From NCBI RefSeq assembly GCF_016793705.1, contig NZ_JAEULO010000005.1, positions 1 through 64,000 of the forward strand: DNA of 64,000 bases, read 5' to 3'. The notes beneath the pieces were generated by a model. That model was not told where the DNA came from and made no database searches. It saw only the letters and a list, made by a program, of their open reading frames with translations. Both the position numbers and the translations under genes were made by a program. The number at the start of each line of letters is the position of its first letter. Positions within the stretch are counted from its first letter, which is position 1. Shown piece after piece: positions 9,504 to 18,525 of this stretch. Origin of the DNA: Tabrizicola sp. Lineage in GTDB: Bacteria; Pseudomonadota; Alphaproteobacteria; Rhodobacterales; Rhodobacteraceae.

Positions 9504-10714
9504 CAGTTGTTCCCTCCCGTGGTGCCCGCATTCTGGCCCGCATTCTGGCCCGCGTTCTGGCCTGCGCCCTGCGCCGGGGTCATCCGGCCCAGCTCGTTCA
9601 GCGGCAGGAAGGGCACCACGCCCTGCCCCGTCTCGCCGCCCGAGACACCGTCGAGGATCACCTTGTTCATGCCGCCGAGCACCCGCTCCATGGTTTCGAG
9701 GTAAAGCCGCCGCCGGGTCACTTCAGGCGCCTTCACATATTCGGTATAGACCGACAGGAACCGCGCGGATTCACCCTGCGCAGAGTTCACCGCCTCGGCC
9801 CGGTAGCCTTCGGCGGCCTCGAGCAGCCGAGCCGCCTCACCCCTTGCGCCCGCCGTCACCTGGTTGGCATAGGCGTCGGCCTCCTTCTCCAGCCGGTCGC
9901 GTTCCTGCTGCGCCGCCTGCACGGCGCGGAAGGCGTCGATCACCTCGCGCGGGGGCTGGGCCACCTGGAGGTTGACGCGGATCACGGTGATCCCGGCGTT
10001 GTAGCTGTCGAGTGTCGCCTGCACGGCCGTCCGCAGGTCGGCGGCGATGACGCCCCGGTCGCGGTTCAGGATCGGCGACAGTTCCGAGCGCGCGATGATG
10101 TCGCGCATCGCGCTTTCGCTGACGGCCCGGATGGTGTTTTCCGGGTCGGCCAGGTTGAAGAGATATTTCTCCGGGTCCGAGATGTTCCAGACCACCTGGA
10201 AGCCGATGTCGACGATATTCTGGTCGCGGGTGAGCATCAGGCCGCTGTCGGTGCTGCCGGCGACGGTGCCGATGTCGGTGGTGCGCTCGCCGGTAACCTG
10301 GACCTTCTCGTAGGTCACGATTGGCCAGGGCGCGAAGTTGAGGCCGGGGTCGCCGACGCCCGAGCTTTCGCCCAGGAACAGCTCGACCGAGCGTTCCTCG
10401 GGCCGCACGGTGTAGAAGGACATGAACGCCCAGACCGCGACCAGCGCCAGCACGCCCAGCGCCATGCCCTGCCGGGTGAAGATCGGGCTGCCGGGATCGC
10501 CGCCGGGACCGCCCGTCCCGCGATTGCCGCGCCCGCCCATCAGAACGCGCAGCTGTTCCTGACCGCGTTTCATCAACTGGTCGATCTCGGGGATCTGCGG
10601 CCCACCTTCGCCGCGCCGACCGCCGCGACGGTCGTCATCGTCGTTGTTGCCCCGGCCGCCCCGGTCATCTCCGCCCGAACCGCCGCCGCCCCAGGGGCCG
10701 CCACTTCCTGCCAT
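9503..10714 (-). CDS. hflK: HflK, FtsH protease modulator
   Basis: 403 residues. A Gly/Asp/Arg-rich cytosolic tail of about 85 residues (GGGGSGGDDRGGRGNNDDDD) precedes a single membrane helix (MALGVLALVAVWAFMSFYTV) and the SPFH domain (about 110-270), followed by coiled coil. The C-terminal tail holds a threefold 4-residue repeat QNAG encoded by three 12-base units at 9528-9563. First gene of the hflK-hflC-DUF2065 operon. Role: forms the heteromultimeric ring with HflC around FtsH. Confidence 0.95.
   Translation of the reverse strand: MAGSGGPWGGGGSGGDDRGGRGNNDDDDRRGGRRGEGGPQIPEIDQLMKRGQEQLRVLMGGRGNRGTGGPGGDPGSPIFTRQGMALGVLALVAVWAFMSFYTVRPEERSVELFLGESSGVGDPGLNFAPWPIVTYEKVQVTGERTTDIGTVAGSTDSGLMLTRDQNIVDIGFQVVWNISDPEKYLFNLADPENTIRAVSESAMRDIIARSELSPILNRDRGVIAADLRTAVQATLDSYNAGITVIRVNLQVAQPPREVIDAFRAVQAAQQERDRLEKEADAYANQVTAGARGEAARLLEAAEGYRAEAVNSAQGESARFLSVYTEYVKAPEVTRRRLYLETMERVLGGMNKVILDGVSGGETGQGVVPFLPLNELGRMTPAQGAGQNAGQNAGQNAGTTGGNN
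9528..9563. repeat. Three 12-base tandem repeats in the hflK 3' end
   Basis: Units GCATTCTGGCCC, GCATTCTGGCCC and GCGTTCTGGCCT encode the repeated GQNA tail of HflK on the minus strand. Units of 12 bases keep the frame, so copy number can change without truncating the protein. Confidence 0.8.
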
Positions 10715-10789
10715 TGATCAGAACCTCTTCTTCAACTTGTCCCTAAGCTGGTCATATCCAGCCGGAAATCAACCCACCGCGACCCCTTG

Positions 10790-12148
10790 TCAGGCCGTTC
10801 GCACCGGTTTTCGCATCGTCACCAGCTCTTCCGCCATGGTCGGATGGACCGCGCAGGTGGCGTCGAAATCCTCTTTTGTCGCCCCCATGCCGATGGCGAT
10901 GGCGGCAAGCTGGATCATCTCGCCCGCTTCCGGCCCGACGATGTGGCAACCCAGAACCTTGCGCGAGGCCCGCGAGACGACGAGCTTCATCAGCACCCGG
11001 TCCGCCTTTCCCGCGAAGGCGGTCTTCATCGGGCGGAAGGCGGTCGCGTAGACCTCGATCGGCTCCTGCTCGCGCGCGGCTTCCTCGGACAGGCCGACCG
11101 AGCCCAGTTCGGGCTGGGTGAAGACCGCCGAAGCGACAAGCCGGTGATCGAAGGCCGTGGGCTTCGCGCCGAAGACCGTGTCGGCGAAGGCATGACCCTC
11201 GCGGATGGCGACGGGGGTCAGGTTGATCCGGCCCGTCACATCGCCCACCGCGAAGATCGAGGGCACCGCGGTCTGGCTGTAGGCGTCCACCGGAATTTCG
11301 CCATCGCGGCCAAGTTCCAGCCCCAGCGCCTCAAGCCCGAGCCCGGCAGTGTTCGGGCGGCGGCCCGTGGCGTAGAGCACCAGGTCGACCTCACGTTCCG
11401 ACCCGTCCGAGCCGATGACACGGATACCGCCTGCGGCCCGTTCAAGCTTCGTGACGGCGGCGCCGAGACGGATGTCGATCCCCGCCTCGCGCATCGCAGT
11501 GGCGACATGGCCGCGCACTTCGTCATCGAAGCCGCGCAGGATCTGGGCACCCCGGTAGTACTGGGTGACATTGACCCCCAGGCCGTTGAGGATGCAGGCA
11601 AATTCGCCCGCGATATAGCCGCCGCCCACCACAAGCGCCCGCTTCGGCAGGGCGTCGAGATGGAACATCTCGTTCGAGGTCACCGCCAGTTCCGATCCGG
11701 GGAATTCCGGCACGAAGGGCCAGCCGCCGGTGGCGACCAGGATATGCTTGGCAGTGAACTCCTCGCCCGTCGCCAGCCGAACCCGATGCGCATCGGCGAT
11801 GGTGGCGCGGGTGTCGTGGACGATCACCCCCGCGGTCTTCAGCGTGTTGCGGTAGGCGGCTTCCAGGCGATCCAGCTCTGCCTCCAGCCGGGCCCGGAAC
11901 GCCAGCCAGTCGAAGCGGGCCGGTTCGGCCTGCCAGCCATAGGCCCGCGCCTCATCGAACAGGCCGGGAAAACCGCTGGCGAAGACCATCAGTTTCTTCG
12001 GCACGCAACCCCGGATCACGCAGGTGCCGCCCATCCGGCTTTCCTCGGCCAGGCCCACTTTCGCCCCGTGCTCGCCGGACGCCACGCGCGCCGCCCGGAC
12101 GCCGCCAGAGCCGCCGCCGATGACAAAGAGATCGTAGTCGAAGGTCAT
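10790..12148 (-). CDS. gor: Glutathione-disulfide reductase
   Basis: 452 residues: FAD-binding GGGSGGVRAAR at 11-21, redox-active Cys43/Cys48 in GGTCVIRGCVPKK, NAD(P)-binding VVGGGYIAGEFA, a second FAD motif IFAVGDVTGRINLTP and the C-terminal dimer-interface motif with CAVHPTMAEE. It reduces glutathione disulfide with NADPH in the cytosol. Start at MTFDYDLF (12148); the upstream extension to 12181 is not conserved. Its neighbour rpiA on the same strand feeds the pentose phosphate pathway, a source of NADPH, but cotranscription is not evident over the 100-base gap. Confidence 0.94.
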   Translation of the reverse strand: MTFDYDLFVIGGGSGGVRAARVASGEHGAKVGLAEESRMGGTCVIRGCVPKKLMVFASGFPGLFDEARAYGWQAEPARFDWLAFRARLEAELDRLEAAYRNTLKTAGVIVHDTRATIADAHRVRLATGEEFTAKHILVATGGWPFVPEFPGSELAVTSNEMFHLDALPKRALVVGGGYIAGEFACILNGLGVNVTQYYRGAQILRGFDDEVRGHVATAMREAGIDIRLGAAVTKLERAAGGIRVIGSDGSEREVDLVLYATGRRPNTAGLGLEALGLELGRDGEIPVDAYSQTAVPSIFAVGDVTGRINLTPVAIREGHAFADTVFGAKPTAFDHRLVASAVFTQPELGSVGLSEEAAREQEPIEVYATAFRPMKTAFAGKADRVLMKLVVSRASRKVLGCHIVGPEAGEMIQLAAIAIGMGATKEDFDATCAVHPTMAEELVTMRKPVRTA

Positions 12149-12248
12149 TGCCTGCCCCGTCCGCCGCCGTTCCGCGACCACAGCTATGCTGTCCGGCGTC
12201 CGGGCGAAAGACCCCCCACCGGCTTTTCGGACAATGGTGCGCGGCGGG

Positions 12249-13034
12249 TCAGTCGAGGTCGGCGAAGATGTTGCGGCTTTCGGTCACATCGACCGACCCG
12301 GTCTCGACCCGGCCCGAGTTGATGTCGCGCACCGTGACCCGCCCGTCGCCGTGGCCGATCACCACCACGTCGCAGATGTCGATGAAAAGCCCGTTCTCGA
12401 CGACGCCGGGGATCTGGTTCAGGACCAGCGCCAGCTGCCGGGGGTTGCCGATCCGGGTCAGGCTGAGGTCAAGGATATAGTGCCCCTCGTCGGTCAGAAG
12501 CGGCACGTCCTTGGCCATCCGCAGCGCAACCTCGCGGCTCATCACGTCCAGCGAATAGAGCGTCTCCTCGATCAGCGCCTTGGTGGTCTGCCAGCCGAAG
12601 GGGATCACCTCCACCGGCAGGGGAAAGGCGCCAAGTTGTGCCACCTCTTTCGCGGCATCGGCGATCACGATCATCCGGTCGCTGGCCGTCGCCACGATCT
12701 TTTCCTGCAGAAGGGCCGCACCTCCGCCCTTGATCAGGTTCAGGTTCTGGTCGAACTCGTCCGCGCCGTCGATCGTCAGGTCAAGCCATTTCGTCTCGTC
12801 CAGCCCTACGACCGTGAGGCCAAGCTGCCGTGCCAGCTCTGCCGTGCGCGCGGAGGTGGCGACGCAGGTGACGGCCAGTCCTTCCTCGCGCACCCGCTCG
12901 GCAAGGCAGCGCACCATCCAGGCCGCTGTCGAGCCGGTGCCGAGGCCCAGCTTCATGCCGTTCTCGACGAAATCCACCGACCGGCGGGCGGCCACGAACT
13001 TGGCCTGGTCGATCGGCGAAAGGTCGGCTGCCAT
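12249..13034 (-). CDS. rpiA: Ribose-5-phosphate isomerase A
   Basis: 261 residues with the RpiA hallmarks GLGTGSTAAW, DGADEFDQNL and KGGGAALLQEKIVA that hold the phosphate and the catalytic Asp/Lys/Glu. It interconverts ribose 5-phosphate and ribulose 5-phosphate. A nearly 30-residue C-terminal extension after the family core (DVTESRNIFADLD end) is usual in alphaproteobacteria. Ribulose 5-phosphate is also the product expected from the ribitol operon at 28-34 kb, though the two loci are separate. Confidence 0.95.
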   Translation of the reverse strand: MAADLSPIDQAKFVAARRSVDFVENGMKLGLGTGSTAAWMVRCLAERVREEGLAVTCVATSARTAELARQLGLTVVGLDETKWLDLTIDGADEFDQNLNLIKGGGAALLQEKIVATASDRMIVIADAAKEVAQLGAFPLPVEVIPFGWQTTKALIEETLYSLDVMSREVALRMAKDVPLLTDEGHYILDLSLTRIGNPRQLALVLNQIPGVVENGLFIDICDVVVIGHGDGRVTVRDINSGRVETGSVDVTESRNIFADLD

Positions 13035-13168
13035 GACTATTCCCCTGTTTCAACCCCGGATAGCGCAAACTCCGCCCAAGGGCGAGAGGCTTCGCGAGCG
13101 AAAGACTGTTCGCGATTCGAGGACTGCGGCGCGTCCCGGCCGAAGTCCCCGAAGGCGGGCGGCGCCGG

Positions 13169-13708
13169 TCAGGTCGCCGGATCGGCCAGGACCAAGGCGG
13201 CGGCAACCTCGTCGGGGGTCAGCGCGCGGTTGCCGTCGCGGTCAAGCGCCGTCAGCCCGCGCAGCGCTTCGGCCTCATCCTCTCCCAGCGCGCGCAGGCC
13301 CGCATCCCGGCCCTTTGCGGCGATCTCGGCCGGGCTGACCTGCCCGTCGCCATCGGCATCGGCGGCGATGAACAGGCGTTCCAGCCGCCCCCGGGCCGAG
13401 GCGCTGGCCGCGCGCTGGCTGACGGCCAGTTCCGCCCGGTCCACGGTGCCATCCGCGTCAAGGTCCATCGCCAGGAACCGCCGCACCTCGGACGCGCGGG
13501 CCGCGGCACGTTCCAGCACGATATGCTCCTCGATTCCCGCCGCGGTCAGGCCCTGCGGCCCGCCGAAGCCTGCGATCAGATCGGTCATCCGGGACAGGAA
13601 GCGGTCGGGATCCTTGCCGACCAGCAGGTCAAGCGTCACCTCTTGCGCCAGACCCGTCCGCGCCAGACCCAGGACTGCCAGCATCAGTGCCATCCCCAGC
13701 CGTCGCAT
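13169..13708 (-). CDS. Exported EF-hand calcium-binding protein
   Basis: 179 residues with a signal peptide (MRRLGMALMLAVLGLARTGLAQ) and EF-hand-like loops DLDADGTVDRAEL, DADGDGQVSPAEI and DRDGNRALTPDEV, each with acidic side chains at positions 1, 3, 5 and 12 or near equivalents. Hence a periplasmic or secreted calcium binder; a small fourth region near the N-terminus lacks a loop. Partner unknown. Upstream of rpiA by 134 bases on the same strand with no clear functional link. Confidence 0.85.
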   Translation of the reverse strand: MRRLGMALMLAVLGLARTGLAQEVTLDLLVGKDPDRFLSRMTDLIAGFGGPQGLTAAGIEEHIVLERAAARASEVRRFLAMDLDADGTVDRAELAVSQRAASASARGRLERLFIAADADGDGQVSPAEIAAKGRDAGLRALGEDEAEALRGLTALDRDGNRALTPDEVAAALVLADPAT

Positions 13709-13891
13709 CCCGATCCCTCCTGCCCAAGTCCGGGCAAGACTGCCACCAGAACGGTTGCCGGAAGGTTAACGCCACCCTGCCGCTGTCGCGACGGCCTCAC
13801 AATGCTGCGCAGTCCCGCGACATTCGGTCGCTTTTCGACCTGCGCCGGGGCTAGAGTTCGGCATCTTGGCAGACAAGGTTCAGGACCGCCG

Positions 13892-14572
13892 ATGTACAAG
13901 CTGCACTATGCCCCGGACAATGCGTCGCTGATCATCCGGCTGGTGCTGGATGGCGCGGGTATCCCTTATCGTACCCAACTGGTCGACAGGTCCCGGCGCC
14001 AGCAGGATAGCGCCACCTACCGGGCGCTGAACCCGACCGGGCTGATCCCCACGCTGGAAACGCCCGTGGGCCCGATCTCGGAAACCGGGGCGATCCTTCT
14101 GTGGCTGTCCGACACTCATCACCTTGGCCCCTCGCCCGTCGATCCGGACCGGCCCGTCTTCCTGAAGTGGCTGTTCTTCCTGTCGAACACCGCCCACGCC
14201 GAGCTGCGCCAGATCTTCTACCCGCATCAATACGCCCCCGCCGACGGCCATGACGCGCATCTGGAGATCATGTCGACCCGGATGCTGCGGCACTTCGCGC
14301 TGCTGGAGACGGCGGCGCTTCAGCACCCGAAGCTTTTCGCCGCAGGCAAACCGCTCGGCGTCTATGCCATCGTGCTGACCCGCTGGGCCGCGCTTTACCC
14401 GGAAAATGGCCCGCGCTGGCTGGACCTGTCCGACTTCCCGACGCTGAAGGCACTTGCCCGCGCGCAGGAGACGCGGGTAGAAACCCCGGTCGTCGCCCGG
14501 GCCGAGGGGCTGGGCCCGCATCCCTTCACCCGCCCCGAACAGCCGGACCCGCCGGAAGGAAGCGTGTTGTGA
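13892..14572 (+). CDS. Glutathione S-transferase family protein (first of tandem pair)
   Basis: 226 residues. Thioredoxin-like N-domain (YKLHYAPDNASLIIRLVLDG) with the glutathione-binding cis-Pro region LIPTLETPVGPISETGAIL, then an all-helical C-domain with WLFFLSNTAHAELRQIFYP. Substrate unknown. ATG at 13892 is chosen because the N-terminal strand starts there. Its stop overlaps the GTG start of the second GST by GTGA. It shares the motif order and the (R)xxNPxGLIPxLET block with the neighbour, so a tandem duplication is likely. Confidence 0.85.
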   Translation: MYKLHYAPDNASLIIRLVLDGAGIPYRTQLVDRSRRQQDSATYRALNPTGLIPTLETPVGPISETGAILLWLSDTHHLGPSPVDPDRPVFLKWLFFLSNTAHAELRQIFYPHQYAPADGHDAHLEIMSTRMLRHFALLETAALQHPKLFAAGKPLGVYAIVLTRWAALYPENGPRWLDLSDFPTLKALARAQETRVETPVVARAEGLGPHPFTRPEQPDPPEGSVL

Positions 14573-15234
14573 CCCTGACCCTGCACCATGCCCCCGACTT
14601 CGCCTCGACCATCGTCCGCTTCGCGCTGGAAGAGCTGGAACTGCCGCATACGCTGGCCATCGTCGACATCGAGGGGGGTGCGCTGACCAGTGCCGAATAC
14701 CGCCGGGTCAACCCGGTGGGCCTGATCCCGGCGCTGGAAACCGATCATGGCCCGATGTTCGAGACGGCGGCGATCCTCCTCTGGCTCGTCGACCAGACCG
14801 GGCGTCTCGGCCCCGGGCCGAAGGATCCCGATCGCGGCGCGTTCCTGTCCTGGCTCTTCTTCACCTCGAACGCACTGCACCAGACGGCGCTGGCGATGTT
14901 CTACCCGCACCGCCCGGCGGGCGAGGCGAACACCGATGCCGCCCGCGCTGCGGCACACGACCAGATCACCGCGCGCCTTGGCCTGATCGAGACGCTGATC
15001 GAAACGCAGTCCCCGCGCTGGCTGTCGCCCGACCATCCCGGCGTGCTGGGCTACTACATCGGCATCCTCGTGCGCTGGCTGATCTCGCTGCCGCCCGCCC
15101 CCTACGGCATCGACCTCGCCGACTTCCCCCATCTGCACGCCGTCCTCGCCGCGCATGAGGCCCGCCCCGCCGCCCTGCGGGTCGCGGCCTCCGACGGGCT
15201 CGGCCCCACCCCTTTCACCAATCCAGGCTCCTGA
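14569..15234 (+). CDS. Glutathione S-transferase family protein (second of tandem pair)
   Basis: 221 residues, paralogous to the upstream gene: LTLHHAPDFASTIVRFALEE, RVNPVGLIPALETDHGPMFE and WLFFTSNALHQTALAMFYPH align with it. It starts with GTG overlapping the first GST stop, and its own stop overlaps the sdaA ATG (TGATG), making a three-gene coupled operon. Both lack an obvious Cys/Ser/Tyr catalytic residue at the first helix by eye (Ser in ASTIVR is the best candidate). Likely cytosolic; substrate unknown. Confidence 0.85.
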   Translation: MTLTLHHAPDFASTIVRFALEELELPHTLAIVDIEGGALTSAEYRRVNPVGLIPALETDHGPMFETAAILLWLVDQTGRLGPGPKDPDRGAFLSWLFFTSNALHQTALAMFYPHRPAGEANTDAARAAAHDQITARLGLIETLIETQSPRWLSPDHPGVLGYYIGILVRWLISLPPAPYGIDLADFPHLHAVLAAHEARPAALRVAASDGLGPTPFTNPGS

Positions 15235-16613
15235 TGTTCCTCTCCGTCTTCGATATGTTCAAGGTGGGCATCGGCCCCTCGTCCTCGCACACGATGGGCC
15301 CGATGGTCGCCGCCGAGCGCTTCCTTCAGACGATGCGCGCCTCGCCCTTCCATTTCCACGGGCTCCGCGCCTCGCTGCACGGCTCGCTGGCCTTTACCGG
15401 GGTCGGCCACGCCACCGACCGGGCGACGATCCTCGGCCTTGCGGGATTTGCCCCCGATACCTACGACGCCGACAAGGCCGAGGCGGCGCTGGCCCGCATC
15501 CGCGAGACCAAGACCATCGAGGCCCCCGGTCTGGGGATCCTGGCCTTCGACCCCGCGAAGGACCTGACCTTCGACTATGGCCCCGCGCTTCCGGGTCATG
15601 CCAACGGCATGGTCCTGAAAGCCACCGACGCCCAGGGCGACGTGATCCTGGAGGAGACCTATTATTCCATCGGCGGCGGCTTCGTGCTGACCGCGGCAGA
15701 GCTGGCGGAAAGCGGCGGGGCCAAGGCCAAGGCGCGGGCGGATGTGCCCTGGCCGTTCGAGACGGCGGCGGAAATGCTGGAGATGGCCAGGAAGTCCGGG
15801 CTCTCCATCGCCGCAATGAAGCGGGCGAACGAGCTGAAGTTCCGCACCAGTGCCGAGCTGGACGCCGGGCTGAACCGCATCTGGCAGGTGATGAACGACT
15901 GCATCTCGCGCGGCATGAAGGGCGAGGGCATCCTGCCCGGCGGATTGAAAGTGCGCAGGCGGGCCAAGGGCATCCATGACGCGCTTCTGGCGGAGCGCGG
16001 CCTGAACCTGACCCCGCCGCACACGATCAACGACTGGATGAGCCTCTACGCCATGGCGGTGAACGAGGAGAACGCCGCGGGCGGACAGGTTGTCACCGCC
16101 CCCACCAACGGCGCGGCGGGCGTCGTCCCCGCCGTGATCCGCTACTGGCTGGACCATGTGCCGGGGGCCTCGACCGCGAAGGTCGGCGACTTTCTCCTCA
16201 CCGCCTCGGCCATCGGGGGCCTCTGCAAGCACAACGCCAGCATTTCCGGGGCCGAGTGCGGCTGCCAGGCCGAAGTGGGCAGCGCCGCCGCGATGGGGGC
16301 CGCGGGCCTTTGCGCCGTGCTGGGCGGCACCCCGGAACAGGTGGAAAACGCCGCCGAGATCGCGCTGGAGCATCACTTGGGCATGACCTGCGATCCGGTG
16401 AAGGGTCTGGTGCAGGTGCCCTGCATCGAACGGAACGGCCTTGGCGCGATCAAGGCGGTCTCGGCCGCGTCCCTGTCGATGCGCGGCGACGGGCAGCACC
16501 TCGTCTCCCTCGACGTCTGCATCGAGACCATGCGCCAGACGGGCCGTGACATGCACGAGAAATACAAGGAAACCTCGCTCGGGGGCCTTGCCGTCAACGT
16601 TCCGAACTGCTGA
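15234..16613 (+). CDS. sdaA: L-serine ammonia-lyase (iron-sulfur dependent)
   Basis: 459 residues, single-chain type. N-terminal beta domain starts [20 protein letters not shown]; the 4Fe-4S ligands are expected among Cys in [22 protein letters not shown] and VPCIERN near residues 340-390. It converts L-serine to pyruvate and ammonia. The start is fixed by the one-base overlap with the upstream GST stop. Coupling of serine deamination with two GSTs is unusual; shared regulation under amino-acid excess or thiol stress is inference. A branched repeat element follows at about 35 bases. Confidence 0.94.
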   Translation: MFLSVFDMFKVGIGPSSSHTMGPMVAAERFLQTMRASPFHFHGLRASLHGSLAFTGVGHATDRATILGLAGFAPDTYDADKAEAALARIRETKTIEAPGLGILAFDPAKDLTFDYGPALPGHANGMVLKATDAQGDVILEETYYSIGGGFVLTAAELAESGGAKAKARADVPWPFETAAEMLEMARKSGLSIAAMKRANELKFRTSAELDAGLNRIWQVMNDCISRGMKGEGILPGGLKVRRRAKGIHDALLAERGLNLTPPHTINDWMSLYAMAVNEENAAGGQVVTAPTNGAAGVVPAVIRYWLDHVPGASTAKVGDFLLTASAIGGLCKHNASISGAECGCQAEVGSAAAMGAAGLCAVLGGTPEQVENAAEIALEHHLGMTCDPVKGLVQVPCIERNGLGAIKAVSAASLSMRGDGQHLVSLDVCIETMRQTGRDMHEKYKETSLGGLAVNVPNC

Positions 16614-16637
16614 CGGCAAGCCCTTTCACCTGGCTCC

Positions 16638-16703
16638 AAATATCCCACGGGGGCTTGGGGGTGTGAAACCCCCATCCTCCGAGGAGGAGGGCGCAAGCCC
16701 CGA
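16638..16703. repeat. Branched GC-rich intergenic element
   Basis: After the AAATATCCC core (16638-16646) comes an outer stem GGGGCTTG (16650-16657) pairing with CAAGCCCC (16694-16701). It encloses hairpin GGGGT/ACCCC (16658-16672) and a second small hairpin TCCTC/GAGGA (16675-16688). It therefore can fold as a three-way junction. It sits between sdaA and the DMT transporter gene. A related AAATATCCC core with GC-rich downstream sequence occurs at 25231-25260. Probably a lineage-specific repeat serving as transcript end. Confidence 0.55.
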
Positions 16704-16806
16704 CGACGAGACAAAGGGTCTTCGCGCGCCAGCGCTCATTTTGAAACCCGCCCGCGATGTCGCTTTCAGGCAGGCGGCCCGCGCAACCACCGGCTAGGCA
16801 ATCCTC

Positions 16807-17745
16807 ATGACCCGCGACACGACCCTCCAGGGCGTCATCCTGATGCTCGCCTTCTGCGTGATCGCGCCGCTTCTGGACGTGGGCGCCAAGCTCGCGGCCG
16901 AGAATGGCATCCCCGTGGGCCAGATCACCACCGCCCGCTTCGTGGTGCAGACCGCACTGATGCTGCCCGTCGTCCTGATCATGCGGTTTTCGATGCGGCT
17001 CTCGGGCAAGGCGCTGGCCTATACCACGCTGCGCGCGCTCCTCCTCATCGTCTCGACCTTCGCCTTCGTCTCGGGCATTCAGGTCATGCCGCTGGCCGAT
17101 GCGCTGGCCATTGTCTTCGTCGAGCCCTTCATCCTCTTGATCCTCGGCCATTTCCTGTTCGGCGACCAGGTCGGCCCGCGCCGCATCGCCGCCTGCGCGG
17201 TGGGCTTCGTCGGTGTCCTCCTCGTCATCCAGCCATCGCTTGCGGCCTTCGGCCTCGTGGCACTCTGGCCTTTGGCAACCGCAGTCCTCTTCGCGCTCTA
17301 CATGCTGGTCACGCGGGGGATCTCCACCTGGATGCATCCCGTCGCCATGCAGTTCCATACCTCCTGGACCGGGCTCCTGCTCTGCCTGCCGGTGATGTTT
17401 CTTGCCGACGGCTCCGGCATCCCCGCGCTGGACCCGGTCTGGCCCGCGGGCTGGAACTGGCTCTGGCTGTTCATGGTCGGCTTCTTTGCCGCCGTCAGCC
17501 ACTTGTGCATGACCTATGCGCTGAAGTTCGCGACGGCATCCGCGCTCGCGCCGCTGCACTATCTGGAGATCGTCACCGCCGTGACCCTCGGCTACCTGAT
17601 CTTCGACGATTTCCCCAATGCGATGACCTTCGCGGGCATGGCGATCATCGTCGCCTCCGGCCTTTACATCATCCACCGCGAGCGGCTGGCCGCGAAAGCC
17701 AAGGCGCAGGAACCGCAGTTCACCCTGCTGCCAGAAGAGCCCTGA
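16807..17745 (+). CDS. EamA/DMT-superfamily transporter
   Basis: 312 residues with ten predicted membrane helices in two EamA repeats (about 8-140 and 155-295), each ending in a helix such as AACAVGFVGVLLVIQPSL and AGMAIIVASGLYIIHRERL. Metabolite exporter of the RhaT/YdcZ-like class; substrate cannot be told from sequence. Starts at 16807 with a tidy upstream gap after the branched repeat. The last 26 bases overlap the 3' end of the convergent thiamine pyrophosphokinase gene. Confidence 0.88.
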   Translation: MTRDTTLQGVILMLAFCVIAPLLDVGAKLAAENGIPVGQITTARFVVQTALMLPVVLIMRFSMRLSGKALAYTTLRALLLIVSTFAFVSGIQVMPLADALAIVFVEPFILLILGHFLFGDQVGPRRIAACAVGFVGVLLVIQPSLAAFGLVALWPLATAVLFALYMLVTRGISTWMHPVAMQFHTSWTGLLLCLPVMFLADGSGIPALDPVWPAGWNWLWLFMVGFFAAVSHLCMTYALKFATASALAPLHYLEIVTAVTLGYLIFDDFPNAMTFAGMAIIVASGLYIIHRERLAAKAKAQEPQFTLLPEEP

Positions 17746-18388
17746 TCGCCGCATCCAGCCGCCGCCGGGGCAGGATCACCAGCATCCCCCGCCGGTCGAA
17801 CTCCAGCACCACCCGCCGCGCCGTGACCCGGTTCGAGGTGCCGATCATCCCGTCCGGCGCGAAGCTGATTCCCGTGATCGGCCATTCCAGCCCCTCGCTG
17901 CGACCCATCACCGGAGCCATGGGAAACAGCGACAGGGGCTCGCCCGGAACAAGATGCAGCTCCAGCCGGGGCGGCGCGGCGAAGGCCAGGTCCTGCGGGC
18001 CGATCAGGATGCAGCGCCGCTCGGCCCGAGCGATCAGGGTAGAAAGGGCCGCAAGCCCGTGGTCCAGCCGCGCCCCGGCAAACCCCAGCGCCAGCACCAG
18101 CGGAGCCTCGATCAGCCGCAGCGCCTTGTCGAAGTCCGTCGTGATCTGTTCGGATACAACATACTGGCGTTCCAAGGGAATCTCAGCTCGCGCCCTGTCC
18201 GAGATCGAATCCATATCGCCGATCACCGCCGCTGGCATCGCGCCCAGCTTGAGCAGCCGGTCCGCCCCGCTATCCGCCGCCACCGGCACCGGGGCCCGCT
18301 TCAGCGCAAGCATCAGATCGCGCGCGGAAAAAGGCCCCCCACCGGCCAAGGTTACACCGTGGGTTGACTGGACAATCGGCGCATTCAT
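17720..18388 (-). CDS. thiN: Thiamine diphosphokinase
   Basis: 222 residues with the TPK catalytic set: ADSGADRLL, IGDMDSIS and QITTDFDKALR, followed by the beta-rich thiamine-binding C-domain (GISFAPDGMIGTSNRV). It uses ATP to pyrophosphorylate thiamine to the cofactor. The last Arg-rich end (LEFDRRGMLVILPRRR) overlaps the DMT gene by 26 bases in the opposite strand. ATG at 18388 (MNAPIVQSTHG) is preferred over the longer frame to 18439. No thiamine-responsive riboswitch is evident upstream. Confidence 0.88.
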   Translation of the reverse strand: MNAPIVQSTHGVTLAGGGPFSARDLMLALKRAPVPVAADSGADRLLKLGAMPAAVIGDMDSISDRARAEIPLERQYVVSEQITTDFDKALRLIEAPLVLALGFAGARLDHGLAALSTLIARAERRCILIGPQDLAFAAPPRLELHLVPGEPLSLFPMAPVMGRSEGLEWPITGISFAPDGMIGTSNRVTARRVVLEFDRRGMLVILPRRRLDAAIRALLAAG

Positions 18389-18465
18389 GTAAGACTGTAT
18401 CCAATTAAGGCAGGATTCTCGGGGTCCGGCCACAATCAATCCATCAAATTACCCCTGTCTGTCCA

Positions 18466-18474
18466 TGCTATAGG
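18466..18474 (+). promoter_or_regulatory. Extended -10-like promoter for the acidic protein gene
   Basis: TGCTATAGG contains an extended TG and a TATAGG hexamer 52 bases before the ATG at 18526, in the 137-base divergent region with thiN. A matching -35 is not clear, so this is tentative. Confidence 0.3.
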
Positions 18475-18525
18475 GCGGTCGCAGGGTAGTATGGCGCGAC
18501 GAGCAAGGCGAAAGGCTGTCCAGTC

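Noticed and set aside
17720..18525. Thiamine riboswitch upstream of thiN
   Set aside because: The 137-base divergent region lacks the conserved CUGAGA and ACCUGA-type motifs of a TPP riboswitch.
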